Below the pieces are notes generated by a model, which saw nothing but the letters and a program-made list of their open reading frames with translations, made no database searches and was not told the DNA's origin. From Candidatus Lernaella stagnicola (GTDB taxonomy: Bacteria; Lernaellota; Lernaellaia; Lernaellales; Lernaellaceae): a DNA stretch of 64,000 nt. Both the position numbers and the translations under genes were made by a program. Positions 52,671-61,082 of this stretch are shown one piece after another. Every line of letters begins with the position of its first letter. Position 1 is the first letter of the stretch. The stretch spans positions 62,001 through 126,000 of the forward strand of contig JAVCCK010000027.1 in the NCBI GenBank assembly GCA_030765525.1, read 5' to 3'.

Positions 52671-53882
52671 TCAGCCCTCCGTCGCCGGTTCATCCGGTGT
52701 GGGCGCCGCGGCTGCTCCGACCGGTGGCGCGACGCGCTCGCCGTCCTTTTCCACGATGGTCAATGGGCTGCCGTGCTTGACGGAGTTTTGTCCCACCGTG
52801 ATCAGCAGGTCGCCCGGCGCCAGGCCTTCCACGATGCGCACTTGCTGGCCGCTGCGTGACCCGAGCACGACGGGCCGGGACGCGGCGGTAAACTCGCCGT
52901 CTTTTTCCACGGCGACGTACACCAAGTCTTTCTGATTCTGCCGCACAACTTCATCGCGGGTGACGACCACCGCGTCGGGAATGCGGTCCAGTTCGATTTC
53001 CACCGTGGCGCGCATGCCCGCCATCAGCATGCCGTCGTCGTTATCGATTTCCACGCGCACCGGGAACGCGCCGCTGCCGCGCGCCGCCGCCACGCCGGTG
53101 CGGGTAATGCGGCCGGGGAATTCGCGCTCGGCCACCGCAGGCACGGTAACCGGGGCCACCATGCCTTTTTTCACGAGGAGTATCCGGCTTTCCGACAGGG
53201 CGAGATCCACTTTCACGACACCGTCTTTGACCATGGTGATCACCGGCGTACCGGGGCTGACCAATTCGCCGGGGCTGGCGAGTCGTTCACTGATCCGCCC
53301 GGCAAATGGCGCGCGAATGATCGTTTCGGCAAGATTACGCCGAGCCGTGGCCAATTGAGCTTCGGCCAGCCGCGTCTTGGCTTCGGCGGAATCAGCGTTG
53401 CCGACAACCATGTCGAATTCTTCCTGGCTTAGATGCCCTTGGGCCAAGAGCTTTTTCGCGCGGTCCCGTTGGTCGCCGTACAACTTGGTCATGGTTTTCG
53501 CTTCGGCCAACTGAGCGTTGGCGCTGCGAAACGCAAGCTGGTACGCGGAGGCGTCGAGAATCACCAAGGACTGGCCTTTGCGGACCCGGTCGCCCAGATC
53601 GGCCCGGATCTCGCGCACGCGCGCCGACACTTCGGCGTTGAGTTGCGCTTCTTCCAAGGCCTGCAAAATTCCCGTTTGGACGATACGCTCCACGAAGGGC
53701 TGCGCCTGCACGGTCACGATGTTGACGGGCCAGCGGTCTCGTTCGACTTGTCCGGCGAGTTGTTCCGATTGGCTCAGCGTACGGTTCAAGACCGCGACCG
53801 TGATCGTCGCCGCCAGAAACAACACGAATAAACCAATTACCACCCAACGCCGCCGGTTGTTCGTCTGCCCGTTCTGCGTCAT
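52671..53882 (-). CDS. RND efflux periplasmic adaptor (membrane fusion protein)
   Basis: 403 residues from ATG 53882 with GGAGG upstream. N-terminal helix (about 12-32), lipoyl half-motifs (VSARVREIRADLGDRVRKGQ and TIIRAPFAGRISERLASPGE) flanking an alpha-hairpin (about 105-175), then beta-barrel and membrane-proximal domains. It bridges the RND pump and the TolC channel. It lacks a lipobox and is held by its TM helix. Four bases separate it from the pump gene and the TolC stop is five bases upstream: a compact operon. Confidence 0.93.
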   Translation of the reverse strand: MTQNGQTNNRRRWVVIGLFVLFLAATITVAVLNRTLSQSEQLAGQVERDRWPVNIVTVQAQPFVERIVQTGILQALEEAQLNAEVSARVREIRADLGDRVRKGQSLVILDASAYQLAFRSANAQLAEAKTMTKLYGDQRDRAKKLLAQGHLSQEEFDMVVGNADSAEAKTRLAEAQLATARRNLAETIIRAPFAGRISERLASPGELVSPGTPVITMVKDGVVKVDLALSESRILLVKKGMVAPVTVPAVAEREFPGRITRTGVAAARGSGAFPVRVEIDNDDGMLMAGMRATVEIELDRIPDAVVVTRDEVVRQNQKDLVYVAVEKDGEFTAASRPVVLGSRSGQQVRIVEGLAPGDLLITVGQNSVKHGSPLTIVEKDGERVAPPVGAAAAPTPDEPATEG

Positions 53883-53886
53883 CGGA

Positions 53887-55230
53887 CTAGTCCTCCGTCT
53901 GCGCGCTTGCGTATTCCCAATCGGCCAAGGCAACGTAGAAATCGCTAATGGCGCTGATCAAATCGGATCGCGCCTGCAAGTAGGCAATCCGGGCATCGAG
54001 TAGTTCCAGATTGGTCGCCATGCCCAACCCGGCCCGGCTTTCGACGATCTCGAGATTCGCCTGCGAACTTTGGACCGCCTTGCGCGCCGACATGACCCGC
54101 AGGCGCGCGCTGCGCAAATTCAATTTCGAGGCATACGCGCGCTGCAAAAACGTGCGGTTGAATTGATCGGCGGCCATCGACGCCTGCTGGCGGGCGCGAA
54201 CGGTTTTGCCGATGCCCGTCACGCGGCGCAGGCCTTGGAAAAGCGGTATCTCCACCGTGATGCCCATGTTCCAACTGGTATCTTCGTCGGGTTCGATCGT
54301 GTCGTTGGTGAGCCAGTTATAGTTGTAGAAAAAATTGACGTTGGGGAACAATCCGCCGATTTGCGCTTCGGCTTCCACGCCGGCCAGTTTCACCGTCCCG
54401 GCGGTTTGCCGCACGGCCGGGTGGTTGTTGATTGACAGCGGGTCGTCAATGCCGACGCCTTCGATGCCCTTCGTTTTCTCGATTTCTACCGTTACCGCGT
54501 TGGTATCCAGACTCGGCAACTCCCAGCGCTGATTGACGGGGCCGCCAATGATCCGGGCCAGTTGCATGAGCGCCTGAGCGTGCGCGTTTTCCGCTTCGGC
54601 CACGCCGCCTTCGGCCTTCGCGGCTTCGGCTTCCCAGCGCAGCACGTCGGATTTGGTCGCCGAGCCGACTTCGTATCGCGCCCGTTGCAGACGCAACGAT
54701 TCCTGCGCCAGCGACAACGCCTCGCGGGCCACAACCTTCAGTTCGCGCGCGGTCGTGACGCCGTAATACGCCTGTTTCACTTCCAGGGCGACGTTCATGC
54801 GCGTGTTCTGTTCGCCCAGGTGAGCGTTTTTGCGCGTGAAGGCCCCCGCCCGAATGGCGGCGATCTCGGCGGCGCCGTTGAAAATCGGTTGGACGACGGA
54901 TACGGCGCTGGAATAGCTGTCCTCGAAGACAGACTGCTTGGCGTCCGGATTGAATTGCTTCTGCAATTCAAACGCGGCTTCCGCGTCGCTGAAAGTATCC
55001 TCATCCAGGCGCGACCAGGTCGTGTTGTAACTGACCCGCGGCAGGTAGTTCGAAATCGAGTTGGCCAGCCCCCAATCGGCGGCGGCGCGTTCGTATTGAA
55101 CCTGTCGCATGGCGCGGCTTTGCCGCAAGGCGAGTTCAATCGCCTTTTCCAGCGTCAGTTCCTCGGCGGCGACCGGCACAGCGGCCATTAGAAAAAACAT
55201 CACAAGCAATGCTGCCGTTCGTTTGCCCAT
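53887..55230 (-). CDS. TolC family outer-membrane efflux protein
   Basis: 447 residues from ATG 55230 (GAGGAG upstream; signal peptide 1-22 ending VPVAAEE). Two OEP repeats with long coiled helices, ELTLEKAIELALRQSRAMRQ at the start and the second repeat beginning IDDPLSINNHPAVRQ. It forms the trimeric outer-membrane channel for the adjacent adaptor and pump. The order padR-tolC-MFP-RND on one strand is a standard drug-export layout. Confidence 0.92.
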   Translation of the reverse strand: MGKRTAALLVMFFLMAAVPVAAEELTLEKAIELALRQSRAMRQVQYERAAADWGLANSISNYLPRVSYNTTWSRLDEDTFSDAEAAFELQKQFNPDAKQSVFEDSYSSAVSVVQPIFNGAAEIAAIRAGAFTRKNAHLGEQNTRMNVALEVKQAYYGVTTARELKVVAREALSLAQESLRLQRARYEVGSATKSDVLRWEAEAAKAEGGVAEAENAHAQALMQLARIIGGPVNQRWELPSLDTNAVTVEIEKTKGIEGVGIDDPLSINNHPAVRQTAGTVKLAGVEAEAQIGGLFPNVNFFYNYNWLTNDTIEPDEDTSWNMGITVEIPLFQGLRRVTGIGKTVRARQQASMAADQFNRTFLQRAYASKLNLRSARLRVMSARKAVQSSQANLEIVESRAGLGMATNLELLDARIAYLQARSDLISAISDFYVALADWEYASAQTED

Positions 55231-55264
55231 GGAGAATCTCCTCGGCGCGTCCAAGCGCGACGAT

Positions 55265-55888
55265 CTAATTGGTTTTGACTTCCTCGCTCACTTCGTGCGG
55301 CGGATGGGCGTCGAGCCAATCACGCACCGATTTGCCCGCAAAGGGATCGTGATTGGCGAAACGCTCGGCCACTTCGAGCAGGAAATCTCTCTCGGTTTCA
55401 AGATGCATCTGGTGATGACGGACCAATATCTGCGCGATTTCGTTTCCGTGATGCGTTGTTTTCAGCGCTTCCATCAGTTCGTAAAGTTGCTGCGATTTTT
55501 CGGCCCGGTCGTGTAGTTTTTCCTCCACCAATGAACGGTCCAAACTGCCGCTGAAGAACAACGCGACATCCAACAAGAAGAAAAACTGCTGGTAGGCGTC
55601 GAGGCTTTCCAAGAGCATCTCGTCGAAGGCGTGGCGGCCTTTGTCGGTGATCTGGTAGATCATGCGCGAGGGCTGCGCCCCTTCCTTTTCTTCACGCACG
55701 GGCTCGACCAAGCCCTCCTGCGCGAGCTTTTCCAGCGCGTAATAAATGGAGCCGAATTTGATGTTGGTCCACGGACCCATGAAACGTTCCATCACTTTCT
55801 TGAGTTCGTACCCGTAGAAATCCTTCTCCTTGAGAAAACCCAAAATCGCCAATTGCACGTTGTACGCGAATTTCTTATTTCGATTCAT
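55265..55888 (-). CDS. PadR family transcriptional regulator
   Basis: 207 residues. Winged-helix N-terminus with NVQLAILGFLKEKDFYGYEL, KFGSIYYALEKLAQEGLVEP and MIYQITDKGRHAFDEML, followed by a C-terminal helical dimerisation region (PadR Vir-type C domain, about 95-190). PadR proteins usually repress adjacent efflux genes and are released by phenolic or drug-like ligands. It is first in the efflux operon, 34 bases before tolC. A perfect inverted repeat lies in its own promoter, consistent with autoregulation. Confidence 0.9.
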   Translation of the reverse strand: MNRNKKFAYNVQLAILGFLKEKDFYGYELKKVMERFMGPWTNIKFGSIYYALEKLAQEGLVEPVREEKEGAQPSRMIYQITDKGRHAFDEMLLESLDAYQQFFFLLDVALFFSGSLDRSLVEEKLHDRAEKSQQLYELMEALKTTHHGNEIAQILVRHHQMHLETERDFLLEVAERFANHDPFAGKSVRDWLDAHPPHEVSEEVKTN

Positions 55889-55924
55889 TTATGGGACCCC
55901 AGCACTCCGTTCGTGGTTCACTTT

Positions 55925-55953
55925 TGTATATTCAATAACGAATATGCTGTCAA
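55925..55953 (-). promoter_or_regulatory. Promoter of the efflux operon with inverted-repeat operator
   Basis: On the minus strand TTGACA (55953-55948), exactly 17 bases, TATACA (55930-55925): near-consensus sigma70. The spacer contains ATATTC-AATAAC-GAATAT (55928-55945), a perfect inverted repeat with six-base arms touching the -10 box. A PadR dimer bound here would exclude polymerase. Confidence 0.7.
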
Positions 55954-56030
55954 TCGAATCCTTGCGGCGCCGTCGCGATCGATATACCCTGCCGCCACCC
56001 ATTGATTTCAAGGAAGTTGCGCCGACCAAC

Positions 56031-56870
56031 GTGAACAAACAACGCACCATATACTTCGTGTGTCTCGCAACTCTTCTCATCGCCGGTTGTGTCCCCGGTC
56101 AGCGCGCGCACGACATCGCGCTTCACCGCTTTGGTGACGCCGACGCCACGGTGTTGCTCGTTTCGCTACCCGACCACCTTTGGATCGAGTCACACGATTC
56201 CACCCTTGCCGGTCGGCAGGAAATCAATATCGAATCGCGGCGCGTCCCCATCGATTTGCGGGATATCGCGGCCGACTGGCCCCAGCGCCTGGCTGCCTCG
56301 TTGACCGCGTGGCGCAATCCCCGTTTCGTGGCTGCCTCGACGGCGGAGCAGTGGGTGGAGCGATTCGCCGACGATCCTCGGCGAGTCGGGCAAGCGAATT
56401 ATCGGTTGCTCGAACCTTACCGCCCGCCACCGGCGCGCCGCGATCCCTTCGCTCCACGCCCCGCTTCCGAAGGCGACTTGAACGATCCGTGCGCCGAGAA
56501 GGCGTTGGTGCGCGCGACAATTCGTGTCGATAATCTGCCTCGTCCTTTGTGGTACGCCTTGGAGCCCGAGCGACTCGCGGCACATTTCGGCGCCGATCAA
56601 TTGTTGTTGATTTCCGTGGAATCGATTCATGTGCGCCAGGAAAGTGCGCGGTCGGACGTGACGTTTCAGATTGGCGCTCACTTGCTCGAACTGCACCATC
56701 CGCTGCTGGCGCTCAGTGTGGCCGACCCATTCTCCGGCACGGGACCAAACGGGCCGCAAGCCGAAAACTGGGGCACCGTGAAAGAAAGTCTGGACAAGGT
56801 CGTGACGGGCTATGCGGACGTTCTGGCGCGTCACCTTGGTTGGCTGGGCGACCCGAAATCCGACAGTTAG
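56031..56870 (+). CDS. Lipoprotein of unknown function
   Basis: 279 residues from GTG 56031, chosen because it yields a compact signal peptide with lipobox LLIAGC (Cys20); the longer frame from 55830 or ATG 55944 would bury it. AAGGAAG lies about 14 bases upstream. The mature part has an extended Pro/Arg-rich middle (about 125-145) flanked by beta/alpha segments (TVLLVSLPDHLWIESHDSTL; LLLISVESIHVRQESA). No family recognised. It is divergent from padR and could share its operator region. It converges on the hydrolase gene with a 13-base gap. Confidence 0.7.
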   Translation: MNKQRTIYFVCLATLLIAGCVPGQRAHDIALHRFGDADATVLLVSLPDHLWIESHDSTLAGRQEINIESRRVPIDLRDIAADWPQRLAASLTAWRNPRFVAASTAEQWVERFADDPRRVGQANYRLLEPYRPPPARRDPFAPRPASEGDLNDPCAEKALVRATIRVDNLPRPLWYALEPERLAAHFGADQLLLISVESIHVRQESARSDVTFQIGAHLLELHHPLLALSVADPFSGTGPNGPQAENWGTVKESLDKVVTGYADVLARHLGWLGDPKSDS

Positions 56871-56883
56871 CCTACCGCGTGAC

Positions 56884-58224
56884 TCACTTCGCCTGAAAGC
56901 GTTGATTCATCCAGTTGATCGCTTCCCGCAAGTGCTTGTTGAAGAAGGGCATGTCGTGTCGGCCGGGCCGGACGTGTGCCTCGGGGTACAATGTGGCCCC
57001 GGCGGCGGTGACCAACTTGTCAAACTCGAAGCGTTGCGCATCGATGTTGAAGTCGTCCTTATCGCCCACCAGGTACCAGATATGCACGCCGCGCAAATCG
57101 GGCTTTTCCGCGCGCAGCCGATCCACCGGGTTGTTGTCCCGCACGCGTTCCCAAACCGCCTTTTCGTCGGTCCATACCGGGCCGCCGAGTTTGTCGGAGT
57201 CGAACACCGGATGCAGGAACATCCGCTCCACGAACAAGCGCCCGCGGATGCCTTCGTGCGTGGTCATTTTGCGGTTGGGCCGGTCCTTGGTAATCGGTTG
57301 GTAGCAATCGGGCGAATAGTCGGCGAGGCGATTGTCGCCGCCGCAGCTATAGCGAAGGTCCAAACCCGGATAAAACGCGCCGACATTCGGGAAGCGCCGC
57401 GGGTCATCCAGCATGTAGTTGATCGCCATCATGCCGCCCATGGAACCGCCGAGCAGCACGGTGTCGCCGGGCTTGTCGGAGATGCGGTAGGTTTCCAACA
57501 GGTACGGCATTATCTCCTGCGTGAAATGGTCGGCGAAGCGACCCACATTGGAGTTGACGCCCCAACTGCCGCCGTTTTCATCCCACGGCGTAGACAAATC
57601 ATCCAGACCGTTTCCACCCAGCGAAGAGTCGGGAAAAACCGTGATCGTCGCCGGTAAGCGACCCGCCTGCTGCGCTTCATCCAGCGCCTTGGCGAAAGCG
57701 TAGATGGCATGCCCCGGCCGTTGCCCAAAACCGTGAAAGGCCACGATGAGCGGCAGTTTGTCGGTCGTTTCTTCATACCCTGCGGGGAGGTGGATGAACA
57801 TGTCGCGCGGCCCGGCCACCATGCGGCTCGGGAAACCCTCGCGGCAGCGAATCCCCTTGCCGGTCGCCGTCACGCCGCCGAGCGGATCGGCCATGCCCTC
57901 GCCTTCTCGACAACCGCGCTGCATGTACGCCACGATCGTTCCGGGGCCGTCGTAGGAGATACCTGGGGAAGCCCAAGGCACAAAGCGCATGCCGTCGGGG
58001 ACCCATTCCGGCTGGCCCTTGTTCGGTGCGGCTTGTTTCCGCCAACCGGCCCGCTGGCGCGACACGGAAACCACGATGATCACGGCCAGCAAGACGAGTA
58101 CGACCGCCGGCACGAGGCAGCCGATCACCACCAACTTGCGTCGCGGCTTGCGCGGCGCGGCGGTTTCGCTTTCGGTCGCTTCGTCGGTTGTTTCGGCTTG
58201 CTGCATATCGGTGTCGTGATCCAT
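56884..58224 (-). CDS. Membrane-anchored esterase-like alpha/beta hydrolase
   Basis: 446 residues from ATG 58224 (AAAGGA upstream). An acidic N-terminus (1-25), a basic patch and one helix (about 31-53) put the catalytic domain outside the cytoplasm. The nucleophile elbow is LLGGSMGGMMAINY with Ser261; LPLIVAFHGFGQRPG forms the oxyanion strand, and the late acid and base lie in YLVGDKDDFNID and RPGRHDMPFF. The pattern fits the esterase D/antigen-85 (PF00756) or feruloyl-esterase-like group. Several Cys in the first third may form disulfides. Substrate unknown. Confidence 0.82.
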   Translation of the reverse strand: MDHDTDMQQAETTDEATESETAAPRKPRRKLVVIGCLVPAVVLVLLAVIIVVSVSRQRAGWRKQAAPNKGQPEWVPDGMRFVPWASPGISYDGPGTIVAYMQRGCREGEGMADPLGGVTATGKGIRCREGFPSRMVAGPRDMFIHLPAGYEETTDKLPLIVAFHGFGQRPGHAIYAFAKALDEAQQAGRLPATITVFPDSSLGGNGLDDLSTPWDENGGSWGVNSNVGRFADHFTQEIMPYLLETYRISDKPGDTVLLGGSMGGMMAINYMLDDPRRFPNVGAFYPGLDLRYSCGGDNRLADYSPDCYQPITKDRPNRKMTTHEGIRGRLFVERMFLHPVFDSDKLGGPVWTDEKAVWERVRDNNPVDRLRAEKPDLRGVHIWYLVGDKDDFNIDAQRFEFDKLVTAAGATLYPEAHVRPGRHDMPFFNKHLREAINWMNQRFQAK

Positions 58225-58322
58225 GGTCGCATCCTTTCTCAAACTGCCGCTTTGTATCACACCGCATGCCGCGTCGAAAGAGGATGAGCGCCCGGCGGTC
58301 AATCGCCGTTTTGGCGCCGCTG

Positions 58323-58351
58323 TTGACGAGGCGCGTTTTTACCCTCCTAAT
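58323..58351 (+). promoter_or_regulatory. Possible promoter of the 58.4 kb gene
   Basis: TTGACG (58323-58328), 17-base spacer, CCTAAT (58346-58351), 36 bases before the ATG. Only the -35 is convincing. Confidence 0.35.
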
Positions 58352-58387
58352 AGCGGGCGTTCTGTGAACTGCCGCAAGGAGCCTGCC

Positions 58388-59986
58388 ATGCGTCGAGTAG
58401 TAGTGATTATTTCGTTGTTTCTTTCCCTGACTATCGGTATTGCGGCCGCCGCGCCGCCCGATCCGGTCCTGCACGAAAAAGCCCTGGGATACGTGGATTA
58501 CATCCAGAATTGGGCCAGCAACGGCTTCGGCCCGTGGGAAGATTGGGATTCCATCGGCGGTGTCTGCGAACAGACGTACACCGACGAAACACTTACCGAA
58601 CTCGAACGTTTGCGCGGCAGCGGCGATTCGACGATTTGGACCGGCATGTACTGCGCCAGTCAAGCGCTGCGCTACATGTCTACCGGCGAAGAGGCCGCCC
58701 GCGACGAAGTGCTGCGCGTGGCCGCCTACCTGCACCACGTCAAGGAAGTGACCGGCACGCCCGGCTACGTAGCCCGTTTTGTGGCGCTGGACGAAGAGCC
58801 CTGGAACCGGGAATACGTTGGCCACGATTCCAAAATTCTCGGGGAAGGCGAATACGAAGGTTTCTACTGGGTCGACAACACGAGCCGCGATCAATACACC
58901 GGCTGGTGGCTGGGATTATCGCTGGCTTACGAAGCGGTGGACGACCCGGACATGCGCGCCACGATTCGCGCCGATTTCAAGGACGTGATCGACACGCTGG
59001 TGGAAAACCATTGGCGCATCGTGGATCAAGACGGCATCGTCGACGGCAACGGCGCGGCCTCCGTGCTGCCCACGCTGCGCTTATCCTGGGTGCTGCAGGC
59101 GGCCAGCGTCGGCGCCGATCCGAGCTATTGGGATCTGTTCGACGAACTGTGGGACAACTGGGCTTGGTATCTATGGCTCGACAATTTCACGTGGCTCAAC
59201 ACCTACGGCCAATACTTCGGCTTCAACTTGAATCACAACACCTTCCTGCAGTTGTTTCGCTTGATCCCCGATCGCGAGCGCTTCGATTACCTGTGGCGGA
59301 TGTGGAATTTCAGCGTCCGCAAATGGGTGCAATGGACGCACAACGCCTGGTTTGACTCGGTGTATCTCGCCGGTTGCCATCGCGGCGGAATGTGCGAGGC
59401 GCCCGAGATAGAGGACATCGGCGCGGATATCGTGAACACGTTGACCATTTTTCAGGAGGCGCCCAATCAGGCGTTCAACCGCACGCCGCCCGAGCTGCCG
59501 TTGGATCCCTTCTCCGTGATCATGGACCAGTTGCAGGAATGGCTGCCTTTCCTGGAAGACATTTTCGGCATCAGCGTGCGTACCAAAGAACCGCATGATT
59601 TCGAAAACCGCTGCTGGTCGGATATGATCTGGCAACGCACTCCCTACCACATTTCCTGCTCCGAGCAGCCAGCCAACCGCGTCGGTCCCGGCACGGACTA
59701 TTCCATCGCCTATTGGACCGCGTTCTACTACGGCGCGGTGCCCAGCGACGGCCCCTACGGCGACGACGATTTGGGAGACGACGACGACGACACCACCGAC
59801 GACGACACCACCGACGATGACACGGCCGGTGACGACGACACAATCGATGACGATGACGACGCCGACGACGACTCGGTCGATGACGACGACGACGCCGTTG
59901 GTGACGATGACGACACCGATGATGGTGTTAATGACACCGATGACGATGATGATGATGACAATGACGACAGCGGTTGCGGCTTGTGA
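58388..59986 (+). CDS. Secreted alpha-helical protein with poly-Asp C-terminus
   Basis: 532 residues from ATG 58388 (AAGGAG seven bases upstream). Signal peptide (1-22, cleaved near IAAAAPP). The body (about 25-455) is Trp/Tyr-rich and helical, with repeated helix pairs (YTGWWLGLSLAYEAVDDP, LRLSWVLQAASVGADPSYWD, NNHNTFLQLF-like segments) that suggest an alpha/alpha toroid as in six-hairpin glycosidase or lyase-like proteins. No catalytic motif assigned. Its last 75 residues are poly-Asp with Thr, Ala and Val, ending SGCGL. The same kind of end occurs in the C25 protease. Followed by a bidirectional terminator. Confidence 0.8.
   Translation: MRRVVVIISLFLSLTIGIAAAAPPDPVLHEKALGYVDYIQNWASNGFGPWEDWDSIGGVCEQTYTDETLTELERLRGSGDSTIWTGMYCASQALRYMSTGEEAARDEVLRVAAYLHHVKEVTGTPGYVARFVALDEEPWNREYVGHDSKILGEGEYEGFYWVDNTSRDQYTGWWLGLSLAYEAVDDPDMRATIRADFKDVIDTLVENHWRIVDQDGIVDGNGAASVLPTLRLSWVLQAASVGADPSYWDLFDELWDNWAWYLWLDNFTWLNTYGQYFGFNLNHNTFLQLFRLIPDRERFDYLWRMWNFSVRKWVQWTHNAWFDSVYLAGCHRGGMCEAPEIEDIGADIVNTLTIFQEAPNQAFNRTPPELPLDPFSVIMDQLQEWLPFLEDIFGISVRTKEPHDFENRCWSDMIWQRTPYHISCSEQPANRVGPGTDYSIAYWTAFYYGAVPSDGPYGDDDLGDDDDDTTDDDTTDDDTAGDDDTIDDDDDADDDSVDDDDDAVGDDDDTDDGVNDTDDDDDDDNDDSGCGL
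59759..59970 (+). repeat. Coding repeat for C-terminal Asp-rich tail
   Basis: About 70 codons of mixed GAC/GAT with DDDTTDDDT-type units near the start, the longest C-terminal Asp tract in the window. Confidence 0.88.
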
Positions 59987-60010
59987 TCGACTGATTCAGC
60001 CAACAAAAAA

Positions 60011-60042
60011 ACGGCCGGGCTAATAACCCGGCCGTTTCCTTT
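60011..60042. terminator. Bidirectional Rho-independent terminator
   Basis: Stem ACGGCCGGG / CCCGGCCGT (60011-60035) with A7 on the left and TTTCC-T7 on the right, between convergent genes; it can serve both strands. Confidence 0.9.
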
Positions 60043-60058
60043 TTTTCGACGCTATGTA

Positions 60059-60562
60059 CTAAGCCAAACGGAAGCTCGCAACAAAAGCGGGAGTCGTGCT
60101 GAAGCGGAAGTAGGTGATCGACTTCGATACCAGCCGGCCGGTGTCCCGCTCGCTCAGCGTGCCGTAACACGTGGTGTGAGTTTTGTGCACGTTCCACGGG
60201 CGGAGATTCACTTTCTCCCCGATAAACAGGTACTCGGTGCCGCCAATCTCAAAGGTGAAGGTGTAGCGAATTTTGCCTTCGGTGAAATAAAGCAATTCCA
60301 GCGAGCCATCGCACGGCGCGTCTTCGCACAGCCCTTCGATGGTCACGGTGCCGCGCAAGTCGTTGTACATGAACTTGCCGCCGATGGGGTTGATGAATTC
60401 GGATACGTGCTTGGGGCCCCAAGTGACGCGAAATTCCATGAATTTTTCGCCGGGCTCACCGAAACCGGGTTCGAACTCGTGAGTTCCGGTCATGACTTCA
60501 TCCATCGTAAAGCCCAAACGGCGCTCGTCCACCATGTTTTTGATGTCGTTAATGCGGCCCAT
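60059..60562 (-). CDS. Uncharacterised cytoplasmic beta-rich protein
   Basis: 167 residues without signal peptide or membrane helix. A short helical start (GRINDIKNMVDERRLGFT) is followed by alternating strands (HEFEPGFGEPGEKFMEFRVT, IRYTFTFEIGGTEYLFIGEK), suggesting a lipocalin-like barrel. A Cys pair (LCEDAPC) sits in the middle. I recognise no family. It has its own good promoter and ends at a shared terminator. Confidence 0.7.
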   Translation of the reverse strand: MGRINDIKNMVDERRLGFTMDEVMTGTHEFEPGFGEPGEKFMEFRVTWGPKHVSEFINPIGGKFMYNDLRGTVTIEGLCEDAPCDGSLELLYFTEGKIRYTFTFEIGGTEYLFIGEKVNLRPWNVHKTHTTCYGTLSERDTGRLVSKSITYFRFSTTPAFVASFRLA

Positions 60563-60602
60563 GGTCCTCGACTCCTACGTGAATTTATTAACAAGGAAGT
60601 GA

Positions 60603-60632
60603 ATTATGAACCAGCTTGACGCGGCGTGTCAA
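60603..60632 (-). promoter_or_regulatory. Predicted promoter of the 60.5 kb gene
   Basis: Minus strand TTGACA (60632-60627), 18-base spacer, CATAAT (60608-60603), about 40 bases before ATG 60562. Confidence 0.6.
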
Positions 60633-60712
60633 CATCCGAGCGTCAACTTTCTTTTTGGAATCGCGTGGGCTAGTATATGCCAAACTTATCCACGCACCGG
60701 AGTTGGAATTCG

Positions 60713-61075
60713 ATGCCCAATTTGAACATGGTCCTCCTCGGATTGATCGGCCTGACTTACTTGATGCTGCTTGGCGTTGCCATCACCGGCGCACTCCAAC
60801 TGGTTCAACGTGACAACAAATCGCTGCGCGCGATACATCGTTGGTCGGCGGTACCGGCCGTGGTGTTTTGGGCGTTGGTTCATGTCGTGGCGATCTTCAT
60901 CAAATCCAAAATGTTGGTGACTTTTCTGCTTTTTCTGGCCCTGGTCTTCGCTGGCGCGCTGACCGGTTGGCTGGTAAAACCAGGATGGCGCCGCGCGATG
61001 CACATCGTGCTTGGTGTGGCGACCTTTTTGTTGTTCACGCTATTTATTTTCGTGAACCTGATGACGGCGGCATAA
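60713..61075 (+). CDS. Small four-helix membrane protein with conserved-looking histidines
   Basis: 120 residues, four hydrophobic segments (about 5-25, 40-58, 61-80, 88-112). His residues lie in or next to helices: AIHRWSAVPAVVFW, ALVHVVAIF and AMHIVLGVATF. This pattern resembles small b-type haem membrane proteins (cytochrome b561/ferric-reductase-like) but is not proof. ATG 60713 is used because CGGAG is upstream; ATG 60677 in the same frame is possible. It precedes mltG by seven bases and probably shares its transcript. Confidence 0.65.
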   Translation: MPNLNMVLLGLIGLTYLMLLGVAITGALQLVQRDNKSLRAIHRWSAVPAVVFWALVHVVAIFIKSKMLVTFLLFLALVFAGALTGWLVKPGWRRAMHIVLGVATFLLFTLFIFVNLMTAA

Positions 61076-61082
61076 CAAAACC

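Noticed and set aside
49032-56870. Defence or mobile island around the efflux genes
   Set aside because: No integrase, transposase, tRNA or flanking repeat is seen; the genes form an ordinary efflux operon with matching base composition.
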